21,031 bases of DNA from CAZMHN01 sp964566145 (GCA_964566145.1 CAZMHN010000016.1:1-21031), one strand, 5' to 3'. Shown: positions 1 through 6,562, counted from the first letter of the stretch. Numbers and translations: made by a program. Notes: generated by a model not told the origin, from the sequence alone.

Positions 1-866
1 ACGCCAAAGGTAGCTAAGGGCGAAAGCCATTGCGGCACATGCACCCCGAAGGCATCCAAGAGCATGATGGCGCCCAGCACAAGTATGGAATACATGGCGC
101 CGTTCTTCAGGAACTTGTACTTTTTGATGTTATCCACGTTACCCACGGTCAATTGCCTGACCACGGCCGCACCCAAGCCATTGCCCACCAAAATCAATGG
201 CACGGACAGCGTGAAAGCAAAAGCCCCGAGCACGCCGTCGATGGAGAAGGTGGCGTCTATCACCTCCAAATACAGCACCTTGCTGATGTCTGACCGGGCG
301 CTGGTCTTTAGGCCTTCTTCGCTTGCCTCAGCGTTCTGCTTGAACCCGTGGGTGATGAAAAAGGCGGTCGAACCCACCACGGTGCCGAACGCCATGACAG
401 GATTCACCTTAAGCGCAAACCAAACCAGTCCTGTGAGCAGTATGGAGACCACGGCATAGAACCAAACCCCCTGCCTTAGGAAAAAACTCTCGTGCGGCAG
501 GCCAAACTCCTTCGTTTCCAAAAACAGCCAGTGGAAGAATAGGAACACCAGGAACGTGCCGCCGCCTGCGAGCAGGATGGGGGCCGAGAACTCCACTGAC
601 TCCAGCACCCTGGGATCGTTCGAGAACGTTGCCATGAACGCCTGAATTGGGCCCAGGCTGGGATTCACCACCCACACAATAAGCCAAGGCAGGAATCCGC
701 GCACCACGAACACGCCGAATAAAAGCCCCCAGAACAGGAACCACTTTCGGGCCCGCTGGCCCATGGTGCTGATGACGTCGGCGTTAATGACCGCGTTATC
801 CAGACTGCTGACTGTTTCGAACAGTCCCAAACCTGCAATCGTGAGTATGACCGACAGAGCATTCAT
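1..866 (-). CDS. DUF475/TerC-like integral membrane protein (partial, C-terminus off the left edge)
   Basis: The frame is open from the ATG at 866-864 to the window edge, giving 288 codons with no stop, so the C-terminus is missing. The protein is very hydrophobic with about seven membrane segments. It carries two related acidic motifs, SLDNAVINA near the N-terminus and SIDGVLGAF in the second half, which are typical of the DUF475/TerC superfamily of integral membrane proteins, usually about 350 aa. The superfamily is linked to metal export or tellurite stress, but the substrate of the DUF475 branch is not established, so no specific transport role is claimed. It has its own promoter (877-905) with the -10 only 10 nt before the ATG and no Shine-Dalgarno, suggesting a nearly leaderless message. 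It follows the khpA terminator and is probably a separate transcription unit. Confidence 0.85.
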   Translation of the reverse strand, partial: MNALSVILTIAGLGLFETVSSLDNAVINADVISTMGQRARKWFLFWGLLFGVFVVRGFLPWLIVWVVNPSLGPIQAFMATFSNDPRVLESVEFSAPILLAGGGTFLVFLFFHWLFLETKEFGLPHESFFLRQGVWFYAVVSILLTGLVWFALKVNPVMAFGTVVGSTAFFITHGFKQNAEASEEGLKTSARSDISKVLYLEVIDATFSIDGVLGAFAFTLSVPLILVGNGLGAAVVRQLTVGNVDNIKKYKFLKNGAMYSILVLGAIMLLDAFGVHVPQWLSPLATFG

Positions 867-876
867 AGTCGCCTAA

Positions 877-905
877 AGCATACCTCACCAATCCGGCAAA
901 TTCAA
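877..905 (-). promoter_or_regulatory. Promoter of the DUF475 gene
   Basis: On the minus strand, -35 TTGAAT (905-900), a 17-bp spacer and -10 TATGCT (882-877). The -10 ends 10 nt before the ATG, predicting a transcript leader of only a few nucleotides. The -35 overlaps the U-tract of the khpA terminator. Confidence 0.6.
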
Positions 906-932
906 AACCACCCCGCTGTAAGCGGGGCGGTT
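901..932 (-). terminator. Rho-independent terminator after khpA
   Basis: Arms 907-917 and 921-931 form an 11-bp GC-rich stem (one G-U pair in the RNA) with a 3-nt loop, followed on the minus strand by a UUUU run. It starts 10 nt after the khpA stop codon. Confidence 0.75.
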
Positions 933-941
933 CCACGATTT

Positions 942-1292
942 TTATATCTTGAGGTCGTCGACTATGGAGGTGTCCGGGCCTTCGTCCGCACCGCTCATGG
1001 CCGCCTGCTCCTCGCGCGAGCGCTTGGGACCGCGGGACCCTTCCGGCTCGTATATCTTCAGGTTCACGCGCGCGTTGTTCTTGGCACCCACTACCCTCAA
1101 GAGAGTGCGCAGACTGCGGGCGGTCTGGCCCTGGCGGCCGATGACCTGACCCATGTCCTCCGGATTCACATGCAGGGTAATGAGCACGCCCATCTCGTCG
1201 ATGGTGCGTTCGGTTTTTACGTCAGCTGGATGGTCGACTAGCGCCTTTACGACGAAGTCAATGAACTCCTGATCCTTGAAGGTTTCTGACAT
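942..1292 (-). CDS. khpA: KhpA-type KH-domain RNA-binding protein
   Basis: A 116-aa protein with a single KH domain. The N-terminal part matches the YlqC/KhpA family (EFIDFVVKALVDHP), and the GxxG loop of the RNA-binding cleft is seen as VIGRQGQTARSLRTLL around residues 50-65. KhpA partners with KhpB/Jag in several bacteria, where the pair binds many RNAs and affects cell division and envelope growth. KhpA next to rpsP is a widely conserved neighbourhood. The protein is longer than the usual 75-80 aa because of a charged C-terminal tail (from about residue 82) of unknown role. The ATG at 1292 is the first possible start, since an in-frame TAA lies five codons upstream; there is no good ribosome binding site next to it. 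Unlike the classic rpsP-khpA operon, it is separated from rpsP by a terminator and has its own promoter. Confidence 0.9.
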   Translation of the reverse strand: MSETFKDQEFIDFVVKALVDHPADVKTERTIDEMGVLITLHVNPEDMGQVIGRQGQTARSLRTLLRVVGAKNNARVNLKIYEPEGSRGPKRSREEQAAMSGADEGPDTSIVDDLKI

Positions 1293-1440
1293 GCGTTTCG
1301 ACTGTTACTGATAAGACTCATTCAAACGGCCGGTTCGTGCGGGTAGGAAAATGTTCTCCTTGAAAAGAGTATCCGCTCGACGTAACGGATAAGCTACTCC
1401 GCTGTAACGTACTGCAACCGTCAGAATTTTGGAGCTGTAT

Positions 1441-1459
1441 AGGCGGATTTATTCCGCCT
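1441..1459 (-). promoter_or_regulatory. Hairpin near the 5' end of the khpA leader
   Basis: A perfect 7-bp stem (1441-1447 with 1453-1459) with a 5-nt loop lies within about 10 nt of the predicted khpA transcription start. It could protect the 5' end or be part of leader regulation. The leader runs about 175 nt to the ATG at 1292, with an AAGGAG-like stretch far (about 65 nt) upstream of the start and no coding sequence I trust. Confidence 0.4.
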
Positions 1460-1473
1460 GACGCCCACACACG

Positions 1474-1502
1474 ATTGTACGGCGCGGTGGTCCAGACGTC
1501 AA
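1474..1502 (-). promoter_or_regulatory. Promoter of khpA
   Basis: Minus strand -35 TTGACG (1502-1497), 17-bp spacer, -10 TACAAT (1479-1474). This is a near-consensus sigma70-type promoter in the 304-bp gap between rpsP and khpA. It predicts a leader of about 175 nt, the longest complete one in the window. Confidence 0.7.
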
Positions 1503-1508
1503 ACTAAA

Positions 1509-1532
1509 TGTGACTTTTCTAGAAAAGTCACA
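1509..1532. repeat. Perfect 24-bp palindrome upstream of the khpA promoter
   Basis: The half-site TGTGACTTTTCT is followed at once by its exact reverse complement, with no spacer. It lies 6 bp upstream of the khpA -35 and 20 bp beyond the rpsP terminator. There is no strong U-tract on either side, so it looks more like a dimeric protein-binding site than a terminator. Confidence 0.55.
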
Positions 1533-1552
1533 GCTTATACTTGCTAAATAAC

Positions 1553-1585
1553 CAAAAACCGCCCCGCAGACTTGCGGGACGGTTC
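1553..1585 (-). terminator. Rho-independent terminator after rpsP
   Basis: Arms 1559-1568 and 1573-1582 form a 10-bp GC-rich stem with a 4-nt loop, followed on the minus strand by UUUUU. It begins about 12 nt after the rpsP stop codon and is similar in arm sequence to the khpA terminator. Confidence 0.8.
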
Positions 1586-1596
1586 ATACACATGAC

Positions 1597-1974
1597 CTAA
1601 GCGGCTGGTTCAGCCGGGGCTTCGGCTTTCGGCTCTTCCGCTTTCGGCGCCTCGGCCTTGGCTGGAGCCGCGGGTGCGGCTTCGCCCTCGGGCGCCGCTT
1701 TCTTCTTCGGCTTCCACACCCTGAGCTTCTCAGCCTTTATGAGCCCCTGATCAACCAGCAAATTGTGCACCGAAGCAGAAGCCTGGGCGCCCTTGCCCAA
1801 CCAATACTTCACGCGGTCGGTCTTGAGCTCAATGCCCCTGGGTTCCTGATGCGGATTCACGTGCCCCAAAACCTCCAAGTAGTCCCCGTGGGTATCCTTG
1901 GTCTTCTCCGACACAATAAGCCGGAAGTACGCCTGCTTGGCCTTGCCCACGCGGGCTAAACGAATCATCAACAT
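1597..1974 (-). CDS. rpsP: 30S ribosomal protein S16
   Basis: S16 is a small-subunit protein needed for 30S assembly. The first 85 or so residues match the family: MLMIRLARVGKAKQ at the N-terminus, then RLIVSEKTKDTHGDYLEVLG and LKTDRVKYWLGKGAQAS. I place the start at the ATG at 1974 (125 aa): an upstream in-frame TTG at 2013 lies in the promoter -35, and an ATG at 1968 is a second option. The last 35 or so residues are a low-complexity Ala/Pro/Glu/Lys tail absent from E. coli S16 (82 aa). The -10 box ends 10 nt before the chosen ATG, so the mRNA would be nearly leaderless with no Shine-Dalgarno. The gene sits directly behind smc but has its own promoter and terminator. Confidence 0.93.
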   Translation of the reverse strand: MLMIRLARVGKAKQAYFRLIVSEKTKDTHGDYLEVLGHVNPHQEPRGIELKTDRVKYWLGKGAQASASVHNLLVDQGLIKAEKLRVWKPKKKAAPEGEAAPAAPAKAEAPKAEEPKAEAPAEPAA

Positions 1975-1984
1975 AGCGGGGTGT

Positions 1985-2013
1985 ATGGTAACTGAGGCAG
2001 ACGCTCCCGTCAA
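1985..2013 (-). promoter_or_regulatory. Promoter of rpsP
   Basis: Minus strand -35 TTGACG (2013-2008), 17-bp spacer, -10 TACCAT (1990-1985), starting 3 nt after the smc stop codon. The -10 ends 10 nt before the rpsP ATG at 1974. Confidence 0.6.
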
Positions 2014-2016
2014 GGG

Positions 2017-4632
2017 TCAGTTTTTCTTGGCCTTGGGTTTGGCGGCTAGCTCATCCGCCTGGTCGAATTTGACCGACAAGAGCTTGGAAACCCCGTCCTC
2101 TCCCATGGTAATCCCGTAAAGGATGGCGGCGCGCCGCATGGTAGCGCGGTTATGAGTTACGCAAATGAACTGCGTGCGGTCCATAAGGCTATCGAGGATG
2201 GCGGCGAACCGTTCGCTGTTGGATTCGTCCAGGGCCGCATCCACCTCGTCCAGGAACACGAACGGCGACGGGTTGCATGAAATAATGGCACTTATCAAGG
2301 CTATGGAAGTCAGTGCCTTTTCTCCGCCGGACAGGGCGGTTATGGAGGAGAGCTTCTTTCCAGCCGGGGTGGCGCGTATCTCCACGCCGGAGAACAGCTG
2401 AGCCCGCACCTTTTCCGCTTTCAGGAACCGCTCGCGGGCCGTTTGTTCTCGCGCCACTTCAGGCTTGGCCTCGTCCTCATCCTCCTCGCTGTCCTCCTCA
2501 TCCTGAGGCCCGCCTTCCTCGGCCTTCTCCGTGATCGCTTCCTCGCGCTGAAGCACGAGTTCGGCCTTGCCGCCGTCGAAAAGCACTTTGAAATACTGCA
2601 CGAACTTCTCGTTGATTTGCTTGAAACTCTTCACGAACCGTTCCTCAATGGTTTCATCCAAGTCGTTGATTATGGTTTCCAGCGACGCCGCGGCCTGCGT
2701 CAGGTCGGCCACCTGCGCGGTCAGAAAGTCGAACCTGGTCTTGGTCTGCTGATACTCATTCACCACCTCCGGCTCAATGCCGCCTGTCAGCTCCAGCTGA
2801 TGCTTGAGCTTCTGTATCTCGAGAGCGACCGAGCCTTCATCCACGGGCTGTGCGGACCCCGGCTCTTTGATGCTGTGAACAAGCTCTGGCGTGACCTCTT
2901 GGGCCAGCTCGCGCTCCAGGTCTTCCAGCCTGGTCTCCAGTCTTGCGCGCTCCAATGACACCTCGTGCAATCCCTGCTCGGCGGCGCGTTCTTCCTCCCG
3001 CACGCCCTGCAGCTGCCGCTGCAATGAGAACGCTTCGCTCGACGTCCGCTCCCGCGTACGCTCAAAACCGGCTAGCTCCTCTTCTGTCCGTTTCAATTCC
3101 TTGTCCACTTCCGTAAGCTCGGCTTCCGCGTCCGTGCCGCCCGTCTCGGCCGATCCGGACGCAAGCGTGCGTCCCACTTTATCCAGTTCCTTGCCGGTAG
3201 CCGCCAGCTTTTCCTCCGTGGCACGCTCTTCACGCGCCAAGTGCTCCACTGCCGCCGTGAGCTGAGCCACCTGCTGTACCGCGGCGTCGCGCTCCAGAAG
3301 CAGCTTGGCAAGGTCGGGGGTGGCGCCCTGGCCCTCCCCCACGCGGCGCATAAGCACGCTCAAACGCTCTTCCAGCTGTTTGAACTCGCCTGCCAGCTCC
3401 CGCACCCTGGCCAGCGAATCCGCCGACAGAAGCTTGCCGCGGATATCCGCGTGCGAATCAACCAGCAGGGACAGCTCTTGCTTCAGCCATCCCACGGCAC
3501 CCGACGACTGCACTTTGGCGAACGTCTCCAGGACGCTTGCCTGTTCCGCCACCTTAGCCTCAAGCTGTTGCTTGGCGGCGGCGTGTTCCTGGCGCAGGCC
3601 GGCGCTCTTCTTTTCCAGAGCTTGCACCTCGGTCGCCAGATCATCACGCCTCGAGGTCAGCCATACGAGCTCTCCCTGGCCGCGTTCCAGATGCTTCACC
3701 TGACGCCTGGCGTGTTCCAGCGCCTGTTCGCGTATCAACCGCTCACGCCGGCCCCTAAGCTCGCTCAGCCTGTCCGCCAGCTCGCGGCTCCTGGCCGCCG
3801 CCTGACTGGCCTTCTCAAGCTCCTTGAGCCTGATGTCCAGGCGCTTCGACGCCTCCTGACGCTCGGCCAGCGCATGCTCCTGTTCCCCGGAACGCTTTAC
3901 TGCCTCGGAACGCTTCCGGTCCAGCTCCTGGTACCGGTAACGGTAGTAGCCTTTCTGAAGTTCCCTAAGCTCGCGCTCAAGCTCTTCCCGGCGCTCCAGG
4001 CGCTTGACCTGGCGCGTCAGCGACCTCAAACGCGGTTCTATCTCCGCTAGGAGTACGTTGGCTTGCTCCAGATTCTCGTACGTGCCGGTGAGCTTCTGAA
4101 TGGCCTGTTCGCGCTTCAATTGGTACTGCTTTACGCCCGTGGCCTCCTCAAAGAACTCCTTGCGCTCAGCAGGCGAAGATAACAGAACGGAATCTATCAT
4201 GCCCTGGCCTATGACGCTGTACGTCTTCTGACCGAAACTGGCTTTGGCCAGGAGAATCTGGATGTCATGGAGTCTGACGGACGACCCGTTCAGAAGGTAC
4301 TCGCTCTGGCCGTCGCGGAACACCCGCCGCGTGATGACCACGTCGGAGAACTCGATGGGGGCGGACTGGTCGTTGTTGTCAAGGTGCAGGGACACCTCGG
4401 CCATACCCAGGCGGCTTCTAATGTCGCTACCCGCAAAAATGACGTCCTCGGCGCGCTTGCCCCTAAGGAGTTTGACCGACTGTTCGCCCAGTACCCACCT
4501 GACGGCGTCGGTGACATTGGATTTGCCCGAACCGTTCGGCCCCACAATGGCCGTCAGTTGGCGGTTGAATTCCAGAACCGTCTTGTGGGCGAACGATTTG
4601 AATCCGGAAAGCTCTAAACGCTTGAGATACAT
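2017..4632 (-). CDS. smc: Chromosome segregation ATPase SMC, short and apparently hingeless
   Basis: SMC proteins are ATP-driven DNA loop-extruding or condensing machines acting on the nucleoid. The start is set at the ATG at 4632 because the SMC fold begins there (MYLKRLELSGFKSF); sequence upstream is not SMC-like and runs through a terminator. Visible parts of the 871-aa protein: Walker A GPNGSGKS (31-38), Q-loop region IGQGMID (141-147), EEATGVKQY leading into the N-terminal coiled coil (about 165-370), a central stretch (about 375-440), the C-terminal coil (about 440-660), signature LSGGEK (767-772), Walker B FVFLDEVDAALDE (from 791) and a THNRATM switch. Typical SMCs are about 1,170-1,190 aa with a globular hinge of about 150-180 aa; no hinge motif is visible here and both arms are short. 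A strongly acidic insert (about 697-730) interrupts the C-terminal head. No Rad50-type CxxC hook is present. Confidence 0.9.
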   Translation of the reverse strand: MYLKRLELSGFKSFAHKTVLEFNRQLTAIVGPNGSGKSNVTDAVRWVLGEQSVKLLRGKRAEDVIFAGSDIRSRLGMAEVSLHLDNNDQSAPIEFSDVVITRRVFRDGQSEYLLNGSSVRLHDIQILLAKASFGQKTYSVIGQGMIDSVLLSSPAERKEFFEEATGVKQYQLKREQAIQKLTGTYENLEQANVLLAEIEPRLRSLTRQVKRLERREELERELRELQKGYYRYRYQELDRKRSEAVKRSGEQEHALAERQEASKRLDIRLKELEKASQAAARSRELADRLSELRGRRERLIREQALEHARRQVKHLERGQGELVWLTSRRDDLATEVQALEKKSAGLRQEHAAAKQQLEAKVAEQASVLETFAKVQSSGAVGWLKQELSLLVDSHADIRGKLLSADSLARVRELAGEFKQLEERLSVLMRRVGEGQGATPDLAKLLLERDAAVQQVAQLTAAVEHLAREERATEEKLAATGKELDKVGRTLASGSAETGGTDAEAELTEVDKELKRTEEELAGFERTRERTSSEAFSLQRQLQGVREEERAAEQGLHEVSLERARLETRLEDLERELAQEVTPELVHSIKEPGSAQPVDEGSVALEIQKLKHQLELTGGIEPEVVNEYQQTKTRFDFLTAQVADLTQAAASLETIINDLDETIEERFVKSFKQINEKFVQYFKVLFDGGKAELVLQREEAITEKAEEGGPQDEEDSEEDEDEAKPEVAREQTARERFLKAEKVRAQLFSGVEIRATPAGKKLSSITALSGGEKALTSIALISAIISCNPSPFVFLDEVDAALDESNSERFAAILDSLMDRTQFICVTHNRATMRRAAILYGITMGEDGVSKLLSVKFDQADELAAKPKAKKN

Positions 4633-4670
4633 GGGGTGCGGTAATACGAAAAATGCGATTCCCTCGCCGT

Positions 4671-4698
4671 TACATAGTGTACTGGAAAACTGGACAAA
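4671..4698 (-). promoter_or_regulatory. Possible smc promoter
   Basis: Minus strand -35 TTTGTC (4698-4693), 16-bp spacer, -10 TATGTA (4676-4671). An alternative reading is TTCTTT with 17 bp to TACACT, slightly upstream. Either way the -35 overlaps the U-tract of the preceding terminator. Weak match, placed mainly by position. Confidence 0.35.
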
Positions 4699-4730
4699 AA
4701 AGAAGCGCCAATGGTTCATCCACTGGCGCT
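4695..4730 (-). terminator. Terminator overlapping the end of the second zinc-ribbon gene
   Basis: Arms 4704-4714 and 4720-4730 form an 11-bp stem with a 5-nt loop, followed on the minus strand by UCUUUUUUG. The 5' arm is made of the last four codons of the upstream gene, and its TGA stop lies in the loop. Confidence 0.85.
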
Positions 4731-4934
4731 CGATTGTTTGAATCGCTCCTGCATTGCTTTTATGGTTTCCGCTATTTCTTTCGGCGAGGGGCGGCAACTT
4801 GGACAGAAGCCATGCGGGTATAACGGGTCATACTCCATGCCCTGGCAAATCCACTCGTCCGTGCCGGAAATGTTCAGTGCGCCGCAACTGGCGCACTGGA
4901 TGCGAATCTTGCCGTTTCGCTCAGCCTGCTCCAT
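4716..4934 (-). CDS. Small zinc-ribbon protein, unknown function
   Basis: A 72-aa protein with CASC at residues 14-17, a lone Cys30 and CPSC at 44-47, the pattern of a small zinc ribbon, then a short Lys/Glu-rich helix. I do not recognise a named family. It is likely real: a GGAGG sits 7 nt upstream of the ATG, and the start overlaps the end of the upstream zinc-ribbon gene by 14 nt, as in translationally coupled pairs. A strong terminator is built into its final codons, so the two genes form a closed two-gene unit. Possible roles are nucleic acid or protein binding, by analogy with other small ribbons only. Confidence 0.7.
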   Translation of the reverse strand: MEQAERNGKIRIQCASCGALNISGTDEWICQGMEYDPLYPHGFCPSCRPSPKEIAETIKAMQERFKQSSASG

Positions 4935-5184
4935 GATTGCCTCCGCCTATGTAACCTATGACCTTTCTGGCAGGCGGCTCTGCCTTTTCGGCTTCCAATA
5001 CAGGAGGCTTTCTACACTCGTCACACATTTCCATCATGCGCGGCTGATAAGGGCCGATTGGCTGAGGAGGGCCCCATACGCCGTTATGCTTCTGCCTGCC
5101 ACAGCCTGACTTTGAGCAGATCCAGACCACGCGGCTCTGGAAAAAGAATGTCGGCTCCGCCGTGTCACTGCCGTTCGTTTTCAA
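4921..5184 (-). CDS. Small cysteine-rich (zinc-ribbon-like) protein, unknown function
   Basis: An 87-aa protein started by TTG at 5184. The start is chosen because a perfect AAGGAGG (5191-5197) lies 6 nt upstream. Cysteines at 23 and 28 (CSKSGC) and 54 and 57 (CDEC) form a probable four-Cys zinc site with a 25-residue insert rich in Pro and Gly. No named family is recognised. It overlaps the following zinc-ribbon gene by 14 nt in another frame, so the two are probably co-translated. The unit lies between the rnc terminator and smc and shows no functional link to either. Confidence 0.65.
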   Translation of the reverse strand: MKTNGSDTAEPTFFFQSRVVWICSKSGCGRQKHNGVWGPPQPIGPYQPRMMEMCDECRKPPVLEAEKAEPPARKVIGYIGGGNHGAG

Positions 5185-5190
5185 TGTACG

Positions 5191-5197
5191 CCTCCTT
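5191..5197 (-). promoter_or_regulatory. Strong Shine-Dalgarno deciding a TTG start
   Basis: AAGGAGG on the minus strand, 6 nt before the TTG at 5184. It is one of only two perfect seven-base Shine-Dalgarno sites noticed before genes in this window; most genes have none. Confidence 0.75.
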
Positions 5198-5204
5198 GCT
5201 TTTG

Positions 5205-5233
5205 TCTTTATGTGTTATCCGAACGCTTTACAA
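5205..5233 (-). promoter_or_regulatory. Possible promoter of the zinc-ribbon pair
   Basis: Minus strand TTGTAA (5233-5228), 17-bp spacer, TAAAGA (5210-5205). The -35 overlaps the U-tract of the rnc terminator. The predicted start site lies just before the Shine-Dalgarno. Confidence 0.4.
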
Positions 5234-5260
5234 AAAACTCTCCCCCATTGGGAGGAGAGC
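5231..5260 (-). terminator. Rho-independent terminator after rnc
   Basis: On the minus strand a GC-rich stem with CTCTCC and GGAGAG-type arms (5250-5259 with 5238-5246, one bulge) is followed by UUUUUU (5237-5232). It closes the rpmF-nusB-rnc operon. Confidence 0.75.
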
Positions 5261-5293
5261 TCCGCTACGCAAAATTTCGATATGCCTGTAAGA

Positions 5294-5992
5294 CTAAGTA
5301 TCCCATTCGCGTTTTACCTTTAGACCTGCTTCAGCCGCCGCAACTTGGGCCTCCTGCTTGGAAGAGCCCTCGCCTTCGGCTACCAACTCCTCCCCGACGT
5401 ACAAACCGACCCGGAATACCTTAGCATGATCCGGCCCGTGCTCGTCAAGCACTATGTAGTGCGGCGTCACGCCGGCCTTGTCCTGCGCCAGCTCCTGGAA
5501 CCGGCTCTTGGGGTCCAGATACAGCTTGTCCTCGAACACCTGGGGAAGCTTCGCCAGTATTTCACGGCCGATGAAATCGGACGCCGATGACATGCCCCTG
5601 TCCAGATAGATGGCGCCGATGACGGCTTCTATGGCGTTTGCCAGTATGTACTGCCTGGCTTTCGTGCCGACATCCTTGGCCTCGCCGCGGGAAAGATACA
5701 GGTAGTCCTCCAGCCCCAGATCCTTGGCGATGCCGGAGAGCATGACGGCGTTCACCAGGGCGGCGCGCCAGTTAGTGAGTTCGCCTTCGGGGTTAGGGTA
5801 GTTCTGATACAGGTACTCAGTAACGATCAACTCAAGTACCGCGTCCCCCAAAAACTCCAGCCGCTCGTTGTGCGGCAGGCCGAAACCGGGGTTCTCATTC
5901 AGGTACGACCGGTGCACCAGCGACTGCTTAAGCAGATCCTGATCCTTGAACGACACCTTGAGCCGCTGCTCCAGTTCTGAAAAATCCTTCAT
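5294..5992 (-). CDS. rnc: Ribonuclease III
   Basis: RNase III cuts double-stranded RNA and processes rRNA precursors and structured mRNAs. The 232-aa protein has the full architecture: catalytic domain with the signature HNERLEFLGDAVLE (41-54, with Glu43, Glu46 and Asp50), then a double-stranded RNA-binding domain (about 161-228) ending in the usual GSSKQEAQVAAA. The second acidic patch, DxxE in E. coli (Asp114, Glu117), reads Asn119-Ala-Ile-Glu122 here, so one metal-binding Asp is replaced by Asn; the codon is AAC. Glu122 is kept. The ATG at 5992 lies 3 nt after the nusB stop, so the genes are tightly coupled. rnc is the last gene of the rpmF-nusB-rnc operon. Confidence 0.95.
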   Translation of the reverse strand: MKDFSELEQRLKVSFKDQDLLKQSLVHRSYLNENPGFGLPHNERLEFLGDAVLELIVTEYLYQNYPNPEGELTNWRAALVNAVMLSGIAKDLGLEDYLYLSRGEAKDVGTKARQYILANAIEAVIGAIYLDRGMSSASDFIGREILAKLPQVFEDKLYLDPKSRFQELAQDKAGVTPHYIVLDEHGPDHAKVFRVGLYVGEELVAEGEGSSKQEAQVAAAEAGLKVKREWDT

Positions 5993-5995
5993 AAG

Positions 5996-6514
5996 CTATT
6001 CAGTCTGAATGGGCGCGCTCTCTTTCTCGCTCGCGGGCTCGGGCTGATCCGTGGCCAACTGCGCGTACACCTGCTTGAAATCCTCTATCGGAACTTCGCC
6101 GGCCCCGGCCAACTCCTTGTACAAAGAACCTAGCACGCCGTTCACGAATTTGCTTGAGGCGTCGGCGCCGAAAGCCTTGGCCAGTTCGATGGATTCGTTG
6201 ATGGCCACCTTGGGCGGTATTTCCTTGCCGAACTTTAGCTCGTACACGCCGATGCGGAGAATGTTCCGGTCCACGCCGGTTATCTGGTCCACGGGCCATT
6301 CCGGCGCCAGGCGCTGAATGACGGAGTCTATGTCAGGCAGGTGCTTGGCCACGCCATGGGTCAAGCGTTCCGCGAACCCGTCGTCGTCCACGCCCGGCGC
6401 AAGCTCTTTTTCGTTCTTCGCAAGGAGGGCTTCCAGGTCTCCTCCCTTGCCGCGAAAATCCCACTCAAAGAGCGTTTGCAGTACGACGGTGCGGATAAGA
6501 TGGCGGGTCGACAT
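5996..6514 (-). CDS. nusB: Transcription antitermination protein NusB
   Basis: NusB, with NusE (S10), binds boxA RNA and supports antitermination and proper folding during rRNA transcription. The 172-aa sequence begins in the family manner (STRHLIRTVVLQTLFEWDF). It holds the conserved C-terminal stretch VAINESIELAKAFG followed by SSKFVNGVLGSL (about residues 103-131), which defines NusB. The last 35 or so residues form a charged, Pro- and Glu-containing extension. It sits between rpmF (49 nt upstream, with a hairpin in the gap) and rnc (3 nt downstream), so antitermination, rRNA processing and a ribosomal protein are expressed together. Confidence 0.95.
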   Translation of the reverse strand: MSTRHLIRTVVLQTLFEWDFRGKGGDLEALLAKNEKELAPGVDDDGFAERLTHGVAKHLPDIDSVIQRLAPEWPVDQITGVDRNILRIGVYELKFGKEIPPKVAINESIELAKAFGADASSKFVNGVLGSLYKELAGAGEVPIEDFKQVYAQLATDQPEPASEKESAPIQTE

Positions 6515-6530
6515 TGGGTTCTCTTGCTAA

Positions 6531-6556
6531 GAACCTCGCCCTAGGGAGCGAGGTTC
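6531..6556 (-). other. Hairpin between rpmF and nusB
   Basis: A perfect 9-bp stem (6531-6539 with 6548-6556) with an 8-nt loop containing CCTAGG, in the 48-nt gap between rpmF and nusB. The minus-strand sequence after it is UUAGC, not a U-run, so it is a poor terminator; it could be a processing or attenuation element. Confidence 0.55.
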
Positions 6557-6562
6557 GCGTAG

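Noticed and set aside
1975..2013. TTG start giving S16 13 extra residues
   Set aside because: The TTG is part of the -35 hexamer, and S16 proteins begin at MLMIRL or MIRL.
4633..4797. Upstream in-frame extension of SMC by 55 residues
   Set aside because: It runs through a strong terminator and the likely smc promoter, and the conserved SMC N-terminus begins exactly at the ATG at 4632.
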